The notes below the pieces were generated by a model. That model was not told where the DNA came from, made no database searches, and saw only the letters and a list, made by a program, of their open reading frames with translations. A stretch of 64,000 bases of DNA, from contig CAWJYU010000015.1 in assembly GCA_963847235.1 (NCBI GenBank), forward strand, positions 124,001 through 188,000, written 5' to 3'. The position numbers and the translations under genes are program-made. Every line of letters begins with the position of its first letter. The stretch's first letter is position 1. The stretch is from JACDAN01 sp963847235. GTDB lineage: Bacteria > Actinomycetota > Thermoleophilia > Gaiellales > Gaiellaceae. This document shows, piece by piece, positions 30,168-40,513 of this stretch.

Positions 30168-31664
30168 GTGAGCACGGTCACACCAGAGGCGATTGCTCCG
30201 ATCGCGCCGGAGGCGCTGGTCGGCGACCATGCGTACGGAACTCGAGCGCCAATCGACATGCCTCGGGGCTGGCTCATGCGTCGCCTTCTCCTTGCGGCCG
30301 ACGTCATCGGGCTGATGTCTGCGTTCCTGCTGGCCCTCGCAGTCGGTCCGGCCACGGCCGTCGCCGACCGGGTCGACGTTCGATGGGAGATCGCGCTGTT
30401 CGCCGCCAGCCTTCCTTTGTGGGTGTTTCTCGCGCGCGCACATTCGCTCTACGACCGGGACGAGGAACGCAGCGACCACTCCACGGTTGACGACATCTTC
30501 GGCGTCTTCCAGGTCGTCACGATCGGAACCTGGTCCTTCCTGGCCATTACCCATCTGGCCGACTTGCCGCACCCGACGGTGCCTCGGCTCGTCATCTTCT
30601 GGCTGACCGCGGTCCTGCTCGTCCCTATCCTCCGAGCGGCCATTCGCGTTGTCGGACGACGGCACCCCGCCTACGTCCAGAACGTGATCATCGTCGGGTC
30701 GGGCGACGTGGCGCAGCTCCTCGACAGCAAGATTCGCCAACATCCGGAGTACCGGCTCGACGTCGTCGGCTTCGTCGACGGCGGCGGATCTCCTAACGGT
30801 ACGGGTCGACTCGAGCTCCTCGGCGCGACCGCGGAGCTTCCCAAGCTTGTGCGCACCCACTCTGCGCACCGCGTCGTGATCGCCTTCTCAGGTGACACGG
30901 ACGAGCAAACCCTCGAGGTGATCCGGGAGCTCCAGGACTCGAGCGTTCAGATCGACATCGTCCCGCGTCTGTTCGAGGTCCTCGGGACGAACGCGCAGCT
31001 CCACACGATCGAGGGCGTCCCACTCGTCGGGCTGCCGGCCCCCCGACTCTCCCACTCCGCCAAGTTCCTCAAGCGGTCGCTCGACCTGGTCGGGGCGATC
31101 GCCGGGCTGATCCTGCTTGCACCGCTCTTGGCGATCACGGCACTGTGCATCAAGCTGGACTCACGAGGGCCCGTGTTCTTCCGGCAGGTACGCATGGGCG
31201 CCGGCGAGCAGCCGTTCCGAGTCTTCAAGTTCCGGACCATGGTCGCCGATGCCGAGACGATGAAGGGCGAGGTCGCACACCTAAACATGCACGTGAAGGA
31301 CGACCCCCGGATGTTCAAGGTGCCGAACGATCCTCGGGTCACCCGTGTGGGCGCATTCCTGCGCCGGACGCGGATCGACGAGCTGCCGCAGCTCTTCAAC
31401 GTCATCAGCGGTGAGATGTCACTGGTTGGGCCGCGCCCGCTGATCCTGGACGAGGATCAGTACGTCGTGCGCTGGGCCAGGTGCCGGCTGAAGCTCAAGC
31501 CGGGCATGACCGGTCTGTGGCAGGTGCTCGGAGCGAGCGACATCCCCTTCGACGAGATGACCAAGCTCGACTACTTGTACGTGACGAACTGGTCGCTGCG
31601 CGAGGACTTGAGATTGATCATGCTCACCGTCCCCGCTCTCGCCCGCGCAAGGGCCGCTTACTAG
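30168..31664 (+). CDS. Undecaprenyl-phosphate sugar phosphotransferase (EPS priming enzyme)
   Basis: 498 residues from GTG. Four or five N-terminal membrane helices, a CoA-binding-like Rossmann segment (NVIIVGSGDVAQLL, FVDGGGSPNG), and the bacterial sugar transferase domain: KRSLDLVGAIAGLILLAPLL (reentrant helix), RGPVFFRQVRMG, FKFRTMVADAE, RRTRIDELPQLFNVISGEMS, LVGPRPLI and LKPGMTGLWQVLG. This is the WbaP/WcaJ-type enzyme that moves a sugar-1-phosphate onto undecaprenyl phosphate as the first step of repeat-unit assembly. The gene is intact. Repeats in the upstream gap may control it. The next gene begins one base after its stop. Confidence 0.9.
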   Translation: MSTVTPEAIAPIAPEALVGDHAYGTRAPIDMPRGWLMRRLLLAADVIGLMSAFLLALAVGPATAVADRVDVRWEIALFAASLPLWVFLARAHSLYDRDEERSDHSTVDDIFGVFQVVTIGTWSFLAITHLADLPHPTVPRLVIFWLTAVLLVPILRAAIRVVGRRHPAYVQNVIIVGSGDVAQLLDSKIRQHPEYRLDVVGFVDGGGSPNGTGRLELLGATAELPKLVRTHSAHRVVIAFSGDTDEQTLEVIRELQDSSVQIDIVPRLFEVLGTNAQLHTIEGVPLVGLPAPRLSHSAKFLKRSLDLVGAIAGLILLAPLLAITALCIKLDSRGPVFFRQVRMGAGEQPFRVFKFRTMVADAETMKGEVAHLNMHVKDDPRMFKVPNDPRVTRVGAFLRRTRIDELPQLFNVISGEMSLVGPRPLILDEDQYVVRWARCRLKLKPGMTGLWQVLGASDIPFDEMTKLDYLYVTNWSLREDLRLIMLTVPALARARAAY

Positions 31665-31665
31665 C

Positions 31666-32715
31666 TTGCATCAAAAGGACCTCAATCCGGGAATCGACCT
31701 TCGGGTTGGCGAAGTCGTCGAAGTGCTGTCTAAAGAAGAGGTCTTGGCGACGCTAGACAGCAAAGGCGCACTCGAAGGCTTGCCTTTCATGCCGGAAATG
31801 CTGGCCCACTGTGGTAAGCGCTTCGCCGTTCGAAAACGAGCCCACAAGGTCTGCGATGACATCTCGGGCGCCGGTTTAAGACGGATGAATGCAGTGCTTC
31901 TCGATGACGTCCGATGCGACGGGAGTGCGCATGGTGGGTGCAACGCTGGTTGCCCTATGCTCTGGAAAGAGGCGTGGCTAAGGAGAGTGGATCCCGCGTC
32001 ATCGCCTCAGACGTCGGAGACAGCTTCGATCTCCGCTGCCGCCGGCACGGTTGTCGGCCGGGCCAACGGTAGTACACCTGAAATGCTCGTTGCCGCCACT
32101 CGGGCAACCCCTCGCGAGGCGAAGTCAGATAAAGAGACGTACGCGTGCCAGGCGACCGAGATGTTGAGAGCGTCTGGCGAAGTCATCCCGGCATGGAGAC
32201 CTAGCCAGTACGTAGAAGACATCCGTTCCGGCAACGTTGGCTTTCTCGAGTTCATACGCGGGTTCGTGAAGTCCGCTGTGATGCCCAGTCGGTGGGAGTG
32301 GCGTCATCCTCTTATCCATGGAAAATTGAAGAAAGGGACGACCCCATCGCGTCAGTTGGACCTTCAGCCAGGCGAGGTCGTTCGAGTAAAGTCGCGAACA
32401 GAGATCGTGGCCACCCTTGACATCACAAACAGAAACCGTGGTCTCTCTTTTGATAAGGAGATGTTGAAGTACTGCGGTCGGATAGCTCGAGTTCGACATC
32501 GCGTGGACAGAATCATCAACGAAAATACAGGCGAGATGATTCATTTCAAAACCGATTGCGTGGTTCTCGACGACGTCGTATGCTCCGGCGATTACCGCCG
32601 CCTCTGTCCACGTCGCAATTTCCCATATTGGCGAGAGATATGGTTGGAGCGGGTCAGCAATGCCGACAGACAGCGATATGTTCTCATCGAGTCGAGGAAG
32701 CTCGCCAAAAAGTGA
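31666..32715 (+). CDS. Uncharacterised protein with two copies of a Cys-containing domain
   Basis: 349 residues with an internal duplication. Copy 1 (about residues 12-108) reads LRVGEVVEVLSKEEVLATLD, GLPFMPEMLAHCGKRF, RAHKVCDD, then RCDGSAHGGCNAGC and WKEAWLRRV. Copy 2 (about 225-331) reads LQPGEVVRVKSRTEIVATLD, LSFDKEMLKYCGR, VVCSGDYRRLCPR and YWREIWLERV. The linker is Ser/Ala-rich. Copy 1 keeps more of the Cys/His cluster, which could bind metal; copy 2 keeps fewer. I recall single-domain relatives in polysaccharide loci but no assigned function. The TTG start has only a weak purine run upstream, and the gene may rely on coupling to the priming transferase one base upstream. Its stop overlaps the methyltransferase ATG (TGATG). 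Confidence 0.7.
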   Translation: MHQKDLNPGIDLRVGEVVEVLSKEEVLATLDSKGALEGLPFMPEMLAHCGKRFAVRKRAHKVCDDISGAGLRRMNAVLLDDVRCDGSAHGGCNAGCPMLWKEAWLRRVDPASSPQTSETASISAAAGTVVGRANGSTPEMLVAATRATPREAKSDKETYACQATEMLRASGEVIPAWRPSQYVEDIRSGNVGFLEFIRGFVKSAVMPSRWEWRHPLIHGKLKKGTTPSRQLDLQPGEVVRVKSRTEIVATLDITNRNRGLSFDKEMLKYCGRIARVRHRVDRIINENTGEMIHFKTDCVVLDDVVCSGDYRRLCPRRNFPYWREIWLERVSNADRQRYVLIESRKLAKK

Positions 32716-34034
32716 TGTCCGCGAGCCGTTTGGCCCAACTCGGACGCAGTGGCGAACCGTCGGCACCTTTATCGGTAGTTCCGGTTGAGGGCCAACCGGT
32801 GTGCCGCTTCTGCGGCGCCCTGCTCGACCTGACGGTCGTCGACCTCGGGATGTCGCCGCTCTGCGAGAGCTTCCTCAGCGCGGAGCAGATCCGACACATG
32901 GAGCCGTTCTTCCCGCTTCGCGTCTTCGCCTGCGAGCGGTGCTACCTCGTCCAGCTCGAGGCGTTCGTGCCTCCGGACGAGATCTTCACCGAATACGCCT
33001 ACTTCTCCGCGTATTCGACGGCTTTCGTCGAGCATGCGCGTGAGTACGTGGAGATGATCAGCGAGCGCCTTCGTCTGGGACCGGCCGACCTCGTTGTCGA
33101 GCTCGCCTCGAACGACGGGTACCTCCTCCAGCACTTCGTCGGCACCGGCATACCAATCCTCGGGATCGACCCGGCGGCCAACGTTGCGAAGGCCGCCGAG
33201 CAGCGGGGAGTGCCAACGCTCGTGGACTTCTTCGGTCGTGCCACGGCGGAGCGCTTGGTCGAGGACGGCAAGCGCGCCAGCCTGATCGTGGGCAACAACG
33301 TGCTGGCGCAGGTCCCCGACTTGAACGATTTCCTTGCCGGCACCAAGGTGCTGCTCCGCGACAACGGGACGGCTACCTTCGAGTTCCCGCACCTGCTCCG
33401 CCTCTTCGAAGGGCTTCTGTACGACACGATCTACCATGAGCATTTCTCGTACTTCTCGTTTGCGACGATCGCGGACATACTCCGCGCGCACGGTCTCGCC
33501 GCCTACGACGTCGAGGAGGTGTGGACGCACGGCGGCTCGCTGCGCGTCTACGGGCAGCACGCAGAGGGGCCGCACGAGACGACGGACGCCGTGCACGACA
33601 CGCTCGCCCGCGAGGCGGCCGAAGGGCTTCGCTCACCGGAGCGCTACACGAAGTTCGCAGAGGACGTGAAGGAGTCGAAGCGGGCGTTGCTCGACCTCCT
33701 GATCCGACTTCGTCGCGAAGGGAAGCAGGTCGTCGGCTACGGAGCACCAGGAAGGGGAACACGCTGCTCAACTACTGCGGGATCCGCACAGACCTCCTCG
33801 ACTACACGGTCGACCGCAACCCGTACAAGCACGGCCTGTACACCCCCGGGAACGCACATCCCGATCTTCCCGCCGGAGAAGATCGCCGAGACGAGGCCCG
33901 ACTACATCCTTGTCCTGCCCTGGAACCTGATCGACGAGATTGCGGAGCAGCTCGCGTACGTAGCCGAGTGGGGCGGCCGGCTGATCATGCCGCTCCCGTA
34001 CGCGACAGTTCGCGATCTGGGGCCGGCGCAGTGA
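32715..34034 (+). CDS. Sugar C-methyltransferase, TylC3-like
   Basis: About 440 residues. N-terminal zinc-binding domain with CRFCGALLDL and ACERCYLVQLE (Methyltransf_13 type), a SAM domain VVELASNDGYLLQHF with GNNVLAQVPDLNDF, the EFPHLLRLFE and YDTIYHEHFSYFS signatures, and a C-terminal Methyltransf_14-like domain ending WNLIDEI. These enzymes C-methylate NDP-4-keto-6-deoxy sugars to give branched sugars. One frame break near 33757 removes an A from a lysine codon in GAPGKGNTLLNYCG, a homopolymer deletion. Start ATG 32715 overlaps the previous stop, and its own stop overlaps the next GTG, so this is a tight operon. Confidence 0.83.
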   Translation: MSASRLAQLGRSGEPSAPLSVVPVEGQPVCRFCGALLDLTVVDLGMSPLCESFLSAEQIRHMEPFFPLRVFACERCYLVQLEAFVPPDEIFTEYAYFSAYSTAFVEHAREYVEMISERLRLGPADLVVELASNDGYLLQHFVGTGIPILGIDPAANVAKAAEQRGVPTLVDFFGRATAERLVEDGKRASLIVGNNVLAQVPDLNDFLAGTKVLLRDNGTATFEFPHLLRLFEGLLYDTIYHEHFSYFSFATIADILRAHGLAAYDVEEVWTHGGSLRVYGQHAEGPHETTDAVHDTLAREAAEGLRSPERYTKFAEDVKESKRALLDLLIRLRREGKQVVGYGAPGRGTRCSTTAGSAQTSSTTRSTATRTSTACTPPGTHIPIFPPEKIAETRPDYILVLPWNLIDEIAEQLAYVAEWGGRLIMPLPYATVRDLGPAQ

Positions 34035-34845
34035 AGGTCGTCCTCTTTTGCGGCGGCTTGGGCGTCCGAATGGGCGAGCAGACCCAGAAGATTCCGAAGC
34101 CCATGATCACGGTCGGCAACCGACCGATCCTCTGGCACATCATGAAGTGGTACGCGTCGTGGGGATTCGACGACTTCGTCGTCTGTCTCGGCTACAAGGC
34201 CGAGCGGTCAAGGAGTACTTCCTTTCGTACAGCGAGGCGCTCTCCAACGACTTCATTCTCTCCAACGGCGGCCGCGATGTGCAGCTCCTCGGCAGTGACA
34301 TCTCCAACTGGCGCATCACCTTCGTCGACACCGGCGCACAGGCCACGATCGGCGAGCGGCTCCTGGCGGTCGCGCCGCATCTCGAGGATTCCGATTACTT
34401 CCTCGCCACCTACGGCGACGGCCTCACCGATGCGCCCCTTCCGAGATGATCGAGCAGCTCCGCTCGTCGGGGAAGACCGGTCTCTTCCTGTCCGTGCGCC
34501 CGATGTTCAGCGCGGCACGTCGTGCGGGCCAGGAGAACGGGATTGTCAACGCGGATTGAGGACATCCAGAAAGCGGACGTCAGGATCAACGGCGGGTTCT
34601 TCGTCTTTCGGCGGAACGTGCTCGACTACATCAACCCCGGCGAGGAGCTCGTGGAGGAGCCCTTCCAGCGCCTGATCGAGCAAGAAGAGCTGATCGCCTA
34701 CCCCTACGAGGGCTTCTGGGAGCCGATGGACACGATCAAGGACAAGCAGAAGCTCGACGCGCTTTACGAGAGCGGCAGAGCCCCGTGGCGGAGCGACGAT
34801 GATCGCTCGATCGTGGAAGTCGCTTCGGGGAAGCCTGTGCCGTGA
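34031..34845 (+). CDS. Sugar-1-phosphate cytidylyltransferase (RfbF-like)
   Basis: Nucleotidyltransferase start VKVVLFCGGLGVRMGE, IPKPMITVGNRPILWHIMKW, then EYFLSYSEALSNDFILSNGG, FLATYGDGLTD and the C-terminal GFFVFRRNVLDYI and GFWEPMDTIKDKQKLD. This is the pattern of glucose-1-phosphate cytidylyltransferase, which makes CDP-glucose for CDP-deoxysugars. Frame breaks near 34200 and 34440 fit loss of one base in G runs; another near 34545 is less clear. GTG start overlaps the methyltransferase stop by 4 bases. With its neighbours it forms a cassette for a branched CDP-sugar. Confidence 0.8.
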
Positions 34846-35395
34846 CCTCGCAAGCCATCGCACCGTCGCCACGGCGTCTGACGTCGTCCAGTCGGACCTG
34901 GACTCGATTCTGGACGCCATCGGACCTGAGCTCGCCGAGATCGCTCGGGAAGAAGTTACTCATCACGGGCGGGGCAGGTTTCCTTGGCTACTACATGGTC
35001 CAAGCGCCGCTCGCTTGGAACCGGCAGGCGGACGCATCCGACCAGATCGACGTGACGGTGCTTGATAGCTACGTCCGGGGGTCCCCGATTGGCTCTCGCG
35101 ACTATCGACCGCCGACGGGTTGAACCTGGTCGAGCACGATATTCGCCTGCCGCTCCCCGAGGACATCGGCCACTTCGAGTACGTCGTTCACGCCGCCGGC
35201 ATTGCCTCACCCACGTACTACAGGCAGTTCCCCCTCGAGACGATGGACGCCAATGTCACGGGTCTCCGCCAGTTGCTCGACCGCGTGGTCGAGGGGCAGG
35301 CCCGCGACCGGCGCACGGACGGGTTCCTCTTCTTCTTCTCGAGCAGTGGAGATCTACGGCGACCCGCCTTCGGATCAGATCCCGACTCCACTGAA
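34842..35395 (+). CDS. NAD-dependent epimerase/decarboxylase, cut by the first join
   Basis: N-terminal extension, then KKLLITGGAGFLGYYMVQ (Rossmann Gly motif), VTVLDSYVRG, HDIRLPL, VVHAAGIASPTYYRQFPLET and SSSEIYGDPPSDQIPTP. These are hallmarks of UDP-glucuronate decarboxylase-type SDR enzymes. The YxxxK catalytic pair, expected about 25-30 residues after EIYGDP, is absent because the sequence turns into alphaproteobacterial DNA near 35,390. Frame breaks near 34890 and 34970 and at 35090 (a G-run deletion) occur before the join. GTG start overlaps the cytidylyltransferase stop. It is the last gene of segment A. Confidence 0.75.
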
Positions 35396-35410
35396 GGATG
35401 TCGGCGAGAT
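35385..35410. other. Chimeric join 1 (actinobacterial to alphaproteobacterial)
   Basis: The plus-strand decarboxylase loses similarity right after its IPTP segment, and the minus-strand GT39 gene enters from the other side without reaching a natural stop. Two converging genes are cut in mid-domain at the same point. I see no mobile element, integrase or repeat here. This is best read as a misassembly or a chimeric read. Confidence 0.75.
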
Positions 35411-36804
35411 AGGTGGTTTGAAGCAAAGGAGGGGTAGCCGGGATGGCATCGACTGACTTTTCCCAGACGAGAATGCAGGGTCCGTCATGGTAGGATCTTG
35501 GCCGGCTCGCCGGAGAAAAACCTGGCACCATGACCCGCGCTTGCGGAAACTCGACCCGGAGATTGCCCCCGACCAACATAGTGTCTGCGATTACTGTCCC
35601 GCCCCCGTCGATAGCCGGCCGTCCGTAGCTCGCCCGCGAGCGTGTCGAAGGGCGTGCGTTCGAGGCAGAGGCCGCAATCGTCGGAAAACGCCACCTTGAG
35701 CCGCTCGATCGGGACCTGCAGCGTCGGCCCGATGAGAACAAGCCCGAACAGGCGGATCGCCATGCTCGAAGGCTGGCCGCGCTCCACCAGCGTGAAAAGC
35801 CAGGTCGGGAAGACGAAAAGCACCGGGTACATGTAACGGACCTTGAACTCCGTCGCGCCGAGCAGCGGGATGAAAGCCCAGAGCAGGACGAGACCGACGG
35901 CGATCATCGTACCGATGAAGGCGGCGTCGGGCCGCGGCGGCGTAAAACGATCGGCCGGCGCTGTGGCGCGAACGCCGCGCCACAACGGAAGGCCGAGGAT
36001 GATGAGCAAAATCGGCGGGAGCGGCTCGGGATAGATGATCGTCGTGTGGAGCAGCTGAAGCGTGCCCTTGGCGACCTGAAGAAGTCCGCGCTCGGAGCTC
36101 GACGAAAATACCGATCCCAGGCCCTCGCCCGCCGGCGCGCCGGCTTGAAGCGTGGCGATCACAGTCGGCGTCACGATCAATCCGGCGAGCAAAGCGGCCG
36201 GGATGACCTTCCACGTGAGAACCAGGTGGCGGTGGTCGCGGCTGACGAGGCAGGCAATCGGAAGCGCGACCGCGAGCAGGAGGAAGTTCCACTTGGCGAG
36301 CAGGCCGAACCCGAACGCTGCTCCGAGGGCGAGATACCAGGCTAGGCGCGGCGTCTCGGCGAGCCGGAGGAACACATACCAGGCGACTGCGGCGGCGGCC
36401 GTCAGCGTGGTGGAGTGCGTCAGGTTGCGGTGGCTCGCCTCCGCGAACGGATTGAGCGCCGCGAAGCTGTAGACGGAAAGCGCCGACAGCCGCGGGTCCG
36501 ATAGCACCCGGCGCGCGGAGAGATACGAGAAGATGTAGAGGACGCCGAGCAGCGTGTAGCGCAGCAGCCCGATCGAGAGTACGCCGACTGGGAGGACGGC
36601 GCTGAGCGCCGTCAGCATCCAGTTGAAGAGGGGTGGGGCCTTGTAGCGATAGGCCCAGGCGAAATCCTGCGACAGGAGCGCCTGCTCGGCGTCGTCGGCG
36701 CTGAGTGCGGGGCCCATTGCCATCCGGATGGCGAGGTGCGCGAGGAGATAGACGGCAATCGCGAGGAAGACGAATTGCGGTTTCGCCCAGAACGGCAATC
36801 GCAT
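35400..36804 (-). CDS. GT39-family (ArnT/PMT-like) membrane glycosyltransferase, 3' end missing
   Basis: Start MRLPFWAKPQFVFLAIAVYL, first periplasmic loop with SADDAEQALLSQDFAW (the acidic pair typical of the family), then about 10 hydrophobic helices to roughly residue 370 and a soluble tail. Such enzymes use polyprenyl-phosphate sugars to glycosylate lipids or proteins outside the membrane. The frame slips near 35610 (after LAGELRTAGY) and resumes with DGGGTVIADTMLVGGNL. No natural stop is reached before the join at about 35,390, so the last residues are lost. Codon use and neighbours are alphaproteobacterial. Confidence 0.72.
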
Positions 36805-36834
36805 TGCCTCGCCCGTTGTCCTGACCCATTGGGG

Positions 36835-37302
36835 TTACCGCAATCTGAGCTGCGTCTGCCGAAGCGCTTCGAAGATCGCGATCGCCGCGGCGATGGCGAC
36901 GTTCAGCGACCGGTTTCCCTCGGCGATCGGAATCTGCAGCAACCGTGTCGGCGAGCGCCGAGGACTGGATGCGGGAAGCCCGGCCGATTCGCGGCCGAGA
37001 AGGAGCACGTCATCGGCAAGAAAGGGGAAGTCGGGGAGGCGGCTCCGCGCCCGGGCCGACAGTGCGACGAGCCGTCGGCGTGCTCGGCCTCCGCCAGCTC
37101 TCGAACGCGTCCCAATCGGCGTGCTCCTTCAGATCGGCGCGCGACAGATAGTCCATCCCGGCGCGTTTGAAGTTGCGGTCGGAGAGCGCGAAGCCCGGCG
37201 GGGTGGATGATGATGGACCGGCACGCCGAAGCAGGCGCCGAGCCGGAGGATGGCGCCGGTGTTCTGCGGAATGTCCGGCTCGAAAAGGGCGCAGTCGATC
37301 AT
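36835..37302 (-). CDS. trmL: tRNA (cytidine34-2'-O)-methyltransferase
   Basis: SPOUT-class methyltransferase. The N-terminus reads MIDCALFEPDIPQNTGAILR, with the conserved N-T-G, then IHPAGFALSDRNFKRAGMDY, LLLGRESAGLP and a C-terminal NRSLNVA-type knot region, ending RLRQ-like before TAA. TrmL 2'-O-methylates the wobble base of tRNA-Leu isoacceptors. The frame is split into several pieces (breaks near 36945, 37000, 37085, 37205, 37230 and 37290), but the order of motifs is complete. In alphaproteobacteria this gene commonly lies next to petA, as it does here apart from the intervening ABC transporter gene. Confidence 0.78.
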
Positions 37303-37378
37303 TAGTTTGGAACATGCGAATCGATCTTCTGTTCTTCGCCGCCGGCCTAGGCCGCGCGAAGGGATTCGGAGCAGGGCA

Positions 37379-39264
<1,886 letters not shown>

Positions 39265-39279
39265 GCGGGCACCGGCGAG

Positions 39280-39529
39280 TCACTGCTCGTCGGCGAGCAG
39301 CCCGTCCGCTTCGGCGTCGGCGGCCGCCAGCAGGGCGTCCTCCATGTAGCTCACGAGTCCTCGCCGACGTCGACCTCGAGATCCTCGATGTTCAGCCCGG
39401 CGTCCTCGGCGTAGGCGGTAAACTCGGTGGCGAGACGCGCCGCTTCCTTCGCGATCTCGCTCGGCGGCAACCGCGCGAACCGTCTCGGCCATCCACCGGT
39501 TCAGGATATCGATCGCCTGCTGGCGTCAT
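39280..39529 (-). CDS. Small DUF768-like protein
   Basis: Reassembled across frame slips (about 39515, 39460 and 39355), the minus strand encodes about 82 residues: QQAIDILNRWMAETVRAVAA, EIAKEAARLATEF, EDAGLNIEDLEVDVGED and VSYMEDALLAAADAEADGLL. The layout (FLxxWI-type start, ELT-like helix, acidic E-E-D core, Y-x-A-I tail) resembles DUF768, a small family of rhizobial-type alphaproteobacteria with unknown role. ATG 39529 is the likely start. It converges with the ABC transporter gene (15-base gap). Confidence 0.5.
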
Positions 39530-39879
39530 GCGCGAGCGACTTCTCTCGACGAAGATCGGCGCCAAGTTGCCTAGGCGGCTGCGAAGCCCGCTCCGGCAGC
39601 CGTACGGACCGGGATTTGCCCATCGCTCGCCGCATTGGGAGACGCCGAGCACCGCCGTCATGCGGACGCCCGGCAGAATGGCACGCTCCGGCGGCGTAGT
39701 GTTGCCGGCTTGCGACAAGTTGCCGTCGCGCTGGCCGCCCGACTGGACACTCTCGCAGGACGATGACAAAAGGCGGGCGGCGGCATGGCCGTTCGGGGGT
39801 GACGGCCGCTTGGCCTTCGTGCTGTTGTTTGCGGCATCCGGCCGCGAATGCCACGCCGTTCCAATGCGAGGGGCAGGAT
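39530..39879. other. Intergenic, no gene seen
   Basis: About 350 bases between the DUF768-like gene (leftward) and petA (rightward). The open frames here look like shadows. Promoters of both genes should lie here. GAGGGGCAGGA directly before 39880 is the petA ribosome binding site. Confidence 0.4.
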
Positions 39880-40494
39880 TTGGCTGACACGACCCATCCC
39901 ATCACGGCCGCGCCCGGCGCCAAGCGCATCGACCCGCACGAGGTCGGGACCGGACGTCACGCGGCGCGATTTTCTGATCATCGCGACCGGCGCCTTCGCC
40001 GCCGTCGGCGTCGCGGCGACGCTCTGGCCCTTCATCGACCAGATGAACCCCGACGCGGCGGCGCTGGCGCTCGCCTCGATCGAGGTCGACGTCTCCTCGA
40101 TCGAGCAGGGCCAGTCGATCATCGTCGTCTGGCGCGGCAAGCCGGTCGCCGTCCGCTATCGCACCGAGGAGGAGATGAAGGCGGCGCAGGAGGTTCCGCT
40201 CGACGATCTCAAGGATCCGATCGCGCGCAACGCCAACCTCGATTCGAGCGCGCCGGCGACCGACGAGAACCGCGCCGCGGCCCGGCAAGGAGCCATGGCT
40301 CGTCATGGTGCGGGTCTGCACGCATCTCGGCTGCGTGCCGCTCGGCCAGCAGGGCGATTTCGGCGGCTGGTTCTGCCCCTGCCACGGCTCGCAATACGAT
40401 ACCGCCGGCCGCATCCGCCGCGGGCCCGGCGCCGGAGAACATGGCGATACCGCCCTACACGTTCATCACCGACACCACTCTGCGCATCGGCTGA
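39880..40494 (+). CDS. petA: Ubiquinol-cytochrome c reductase Rieske iron-sulfur subunit
   Basis: TTG start with a strong GAGG site; N-terminus ADTTHPITAAPGAKRIDPHE, twin-arginine-like TRRDFLIIATGAFAAVG (Tat signal and membrane anchor), SIEVDVSSIEQGQSIIVVWRGKPV, then the Rieske cluster boxes CTHLGCVP and CPCHGSQYD, and the PENMAIPPY C-terminus. It passes electrons from ubiquinol to cytochrome c1 in complex III. Three frame breaks (near 39948, 40290 and 40430), each equal to one inserted base. First gene of the petABC operon (19-base gap to petB). Confidence 0.92.
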   Translation: MADTTHPITAAPGAKRIDPHEVGTGRHAARFSDHRDRRLRRRRRRGDALALHRPDEPRRGGAGARLDRGRRLLDRAGPVDHRRLARQAGRRPLSHRGGDEGGAGGSARRSQGSDRAQRQPRFERAGDRREPRRGPARSHGSSWCGSARISAACRSASRAISAAGSAPATARNTIPPAASAAGPAPENMAIPPYTFITDTTLRIG

Positions 40495-40513
40495 GGCCTG
40501 AGAAAGACCGGCA

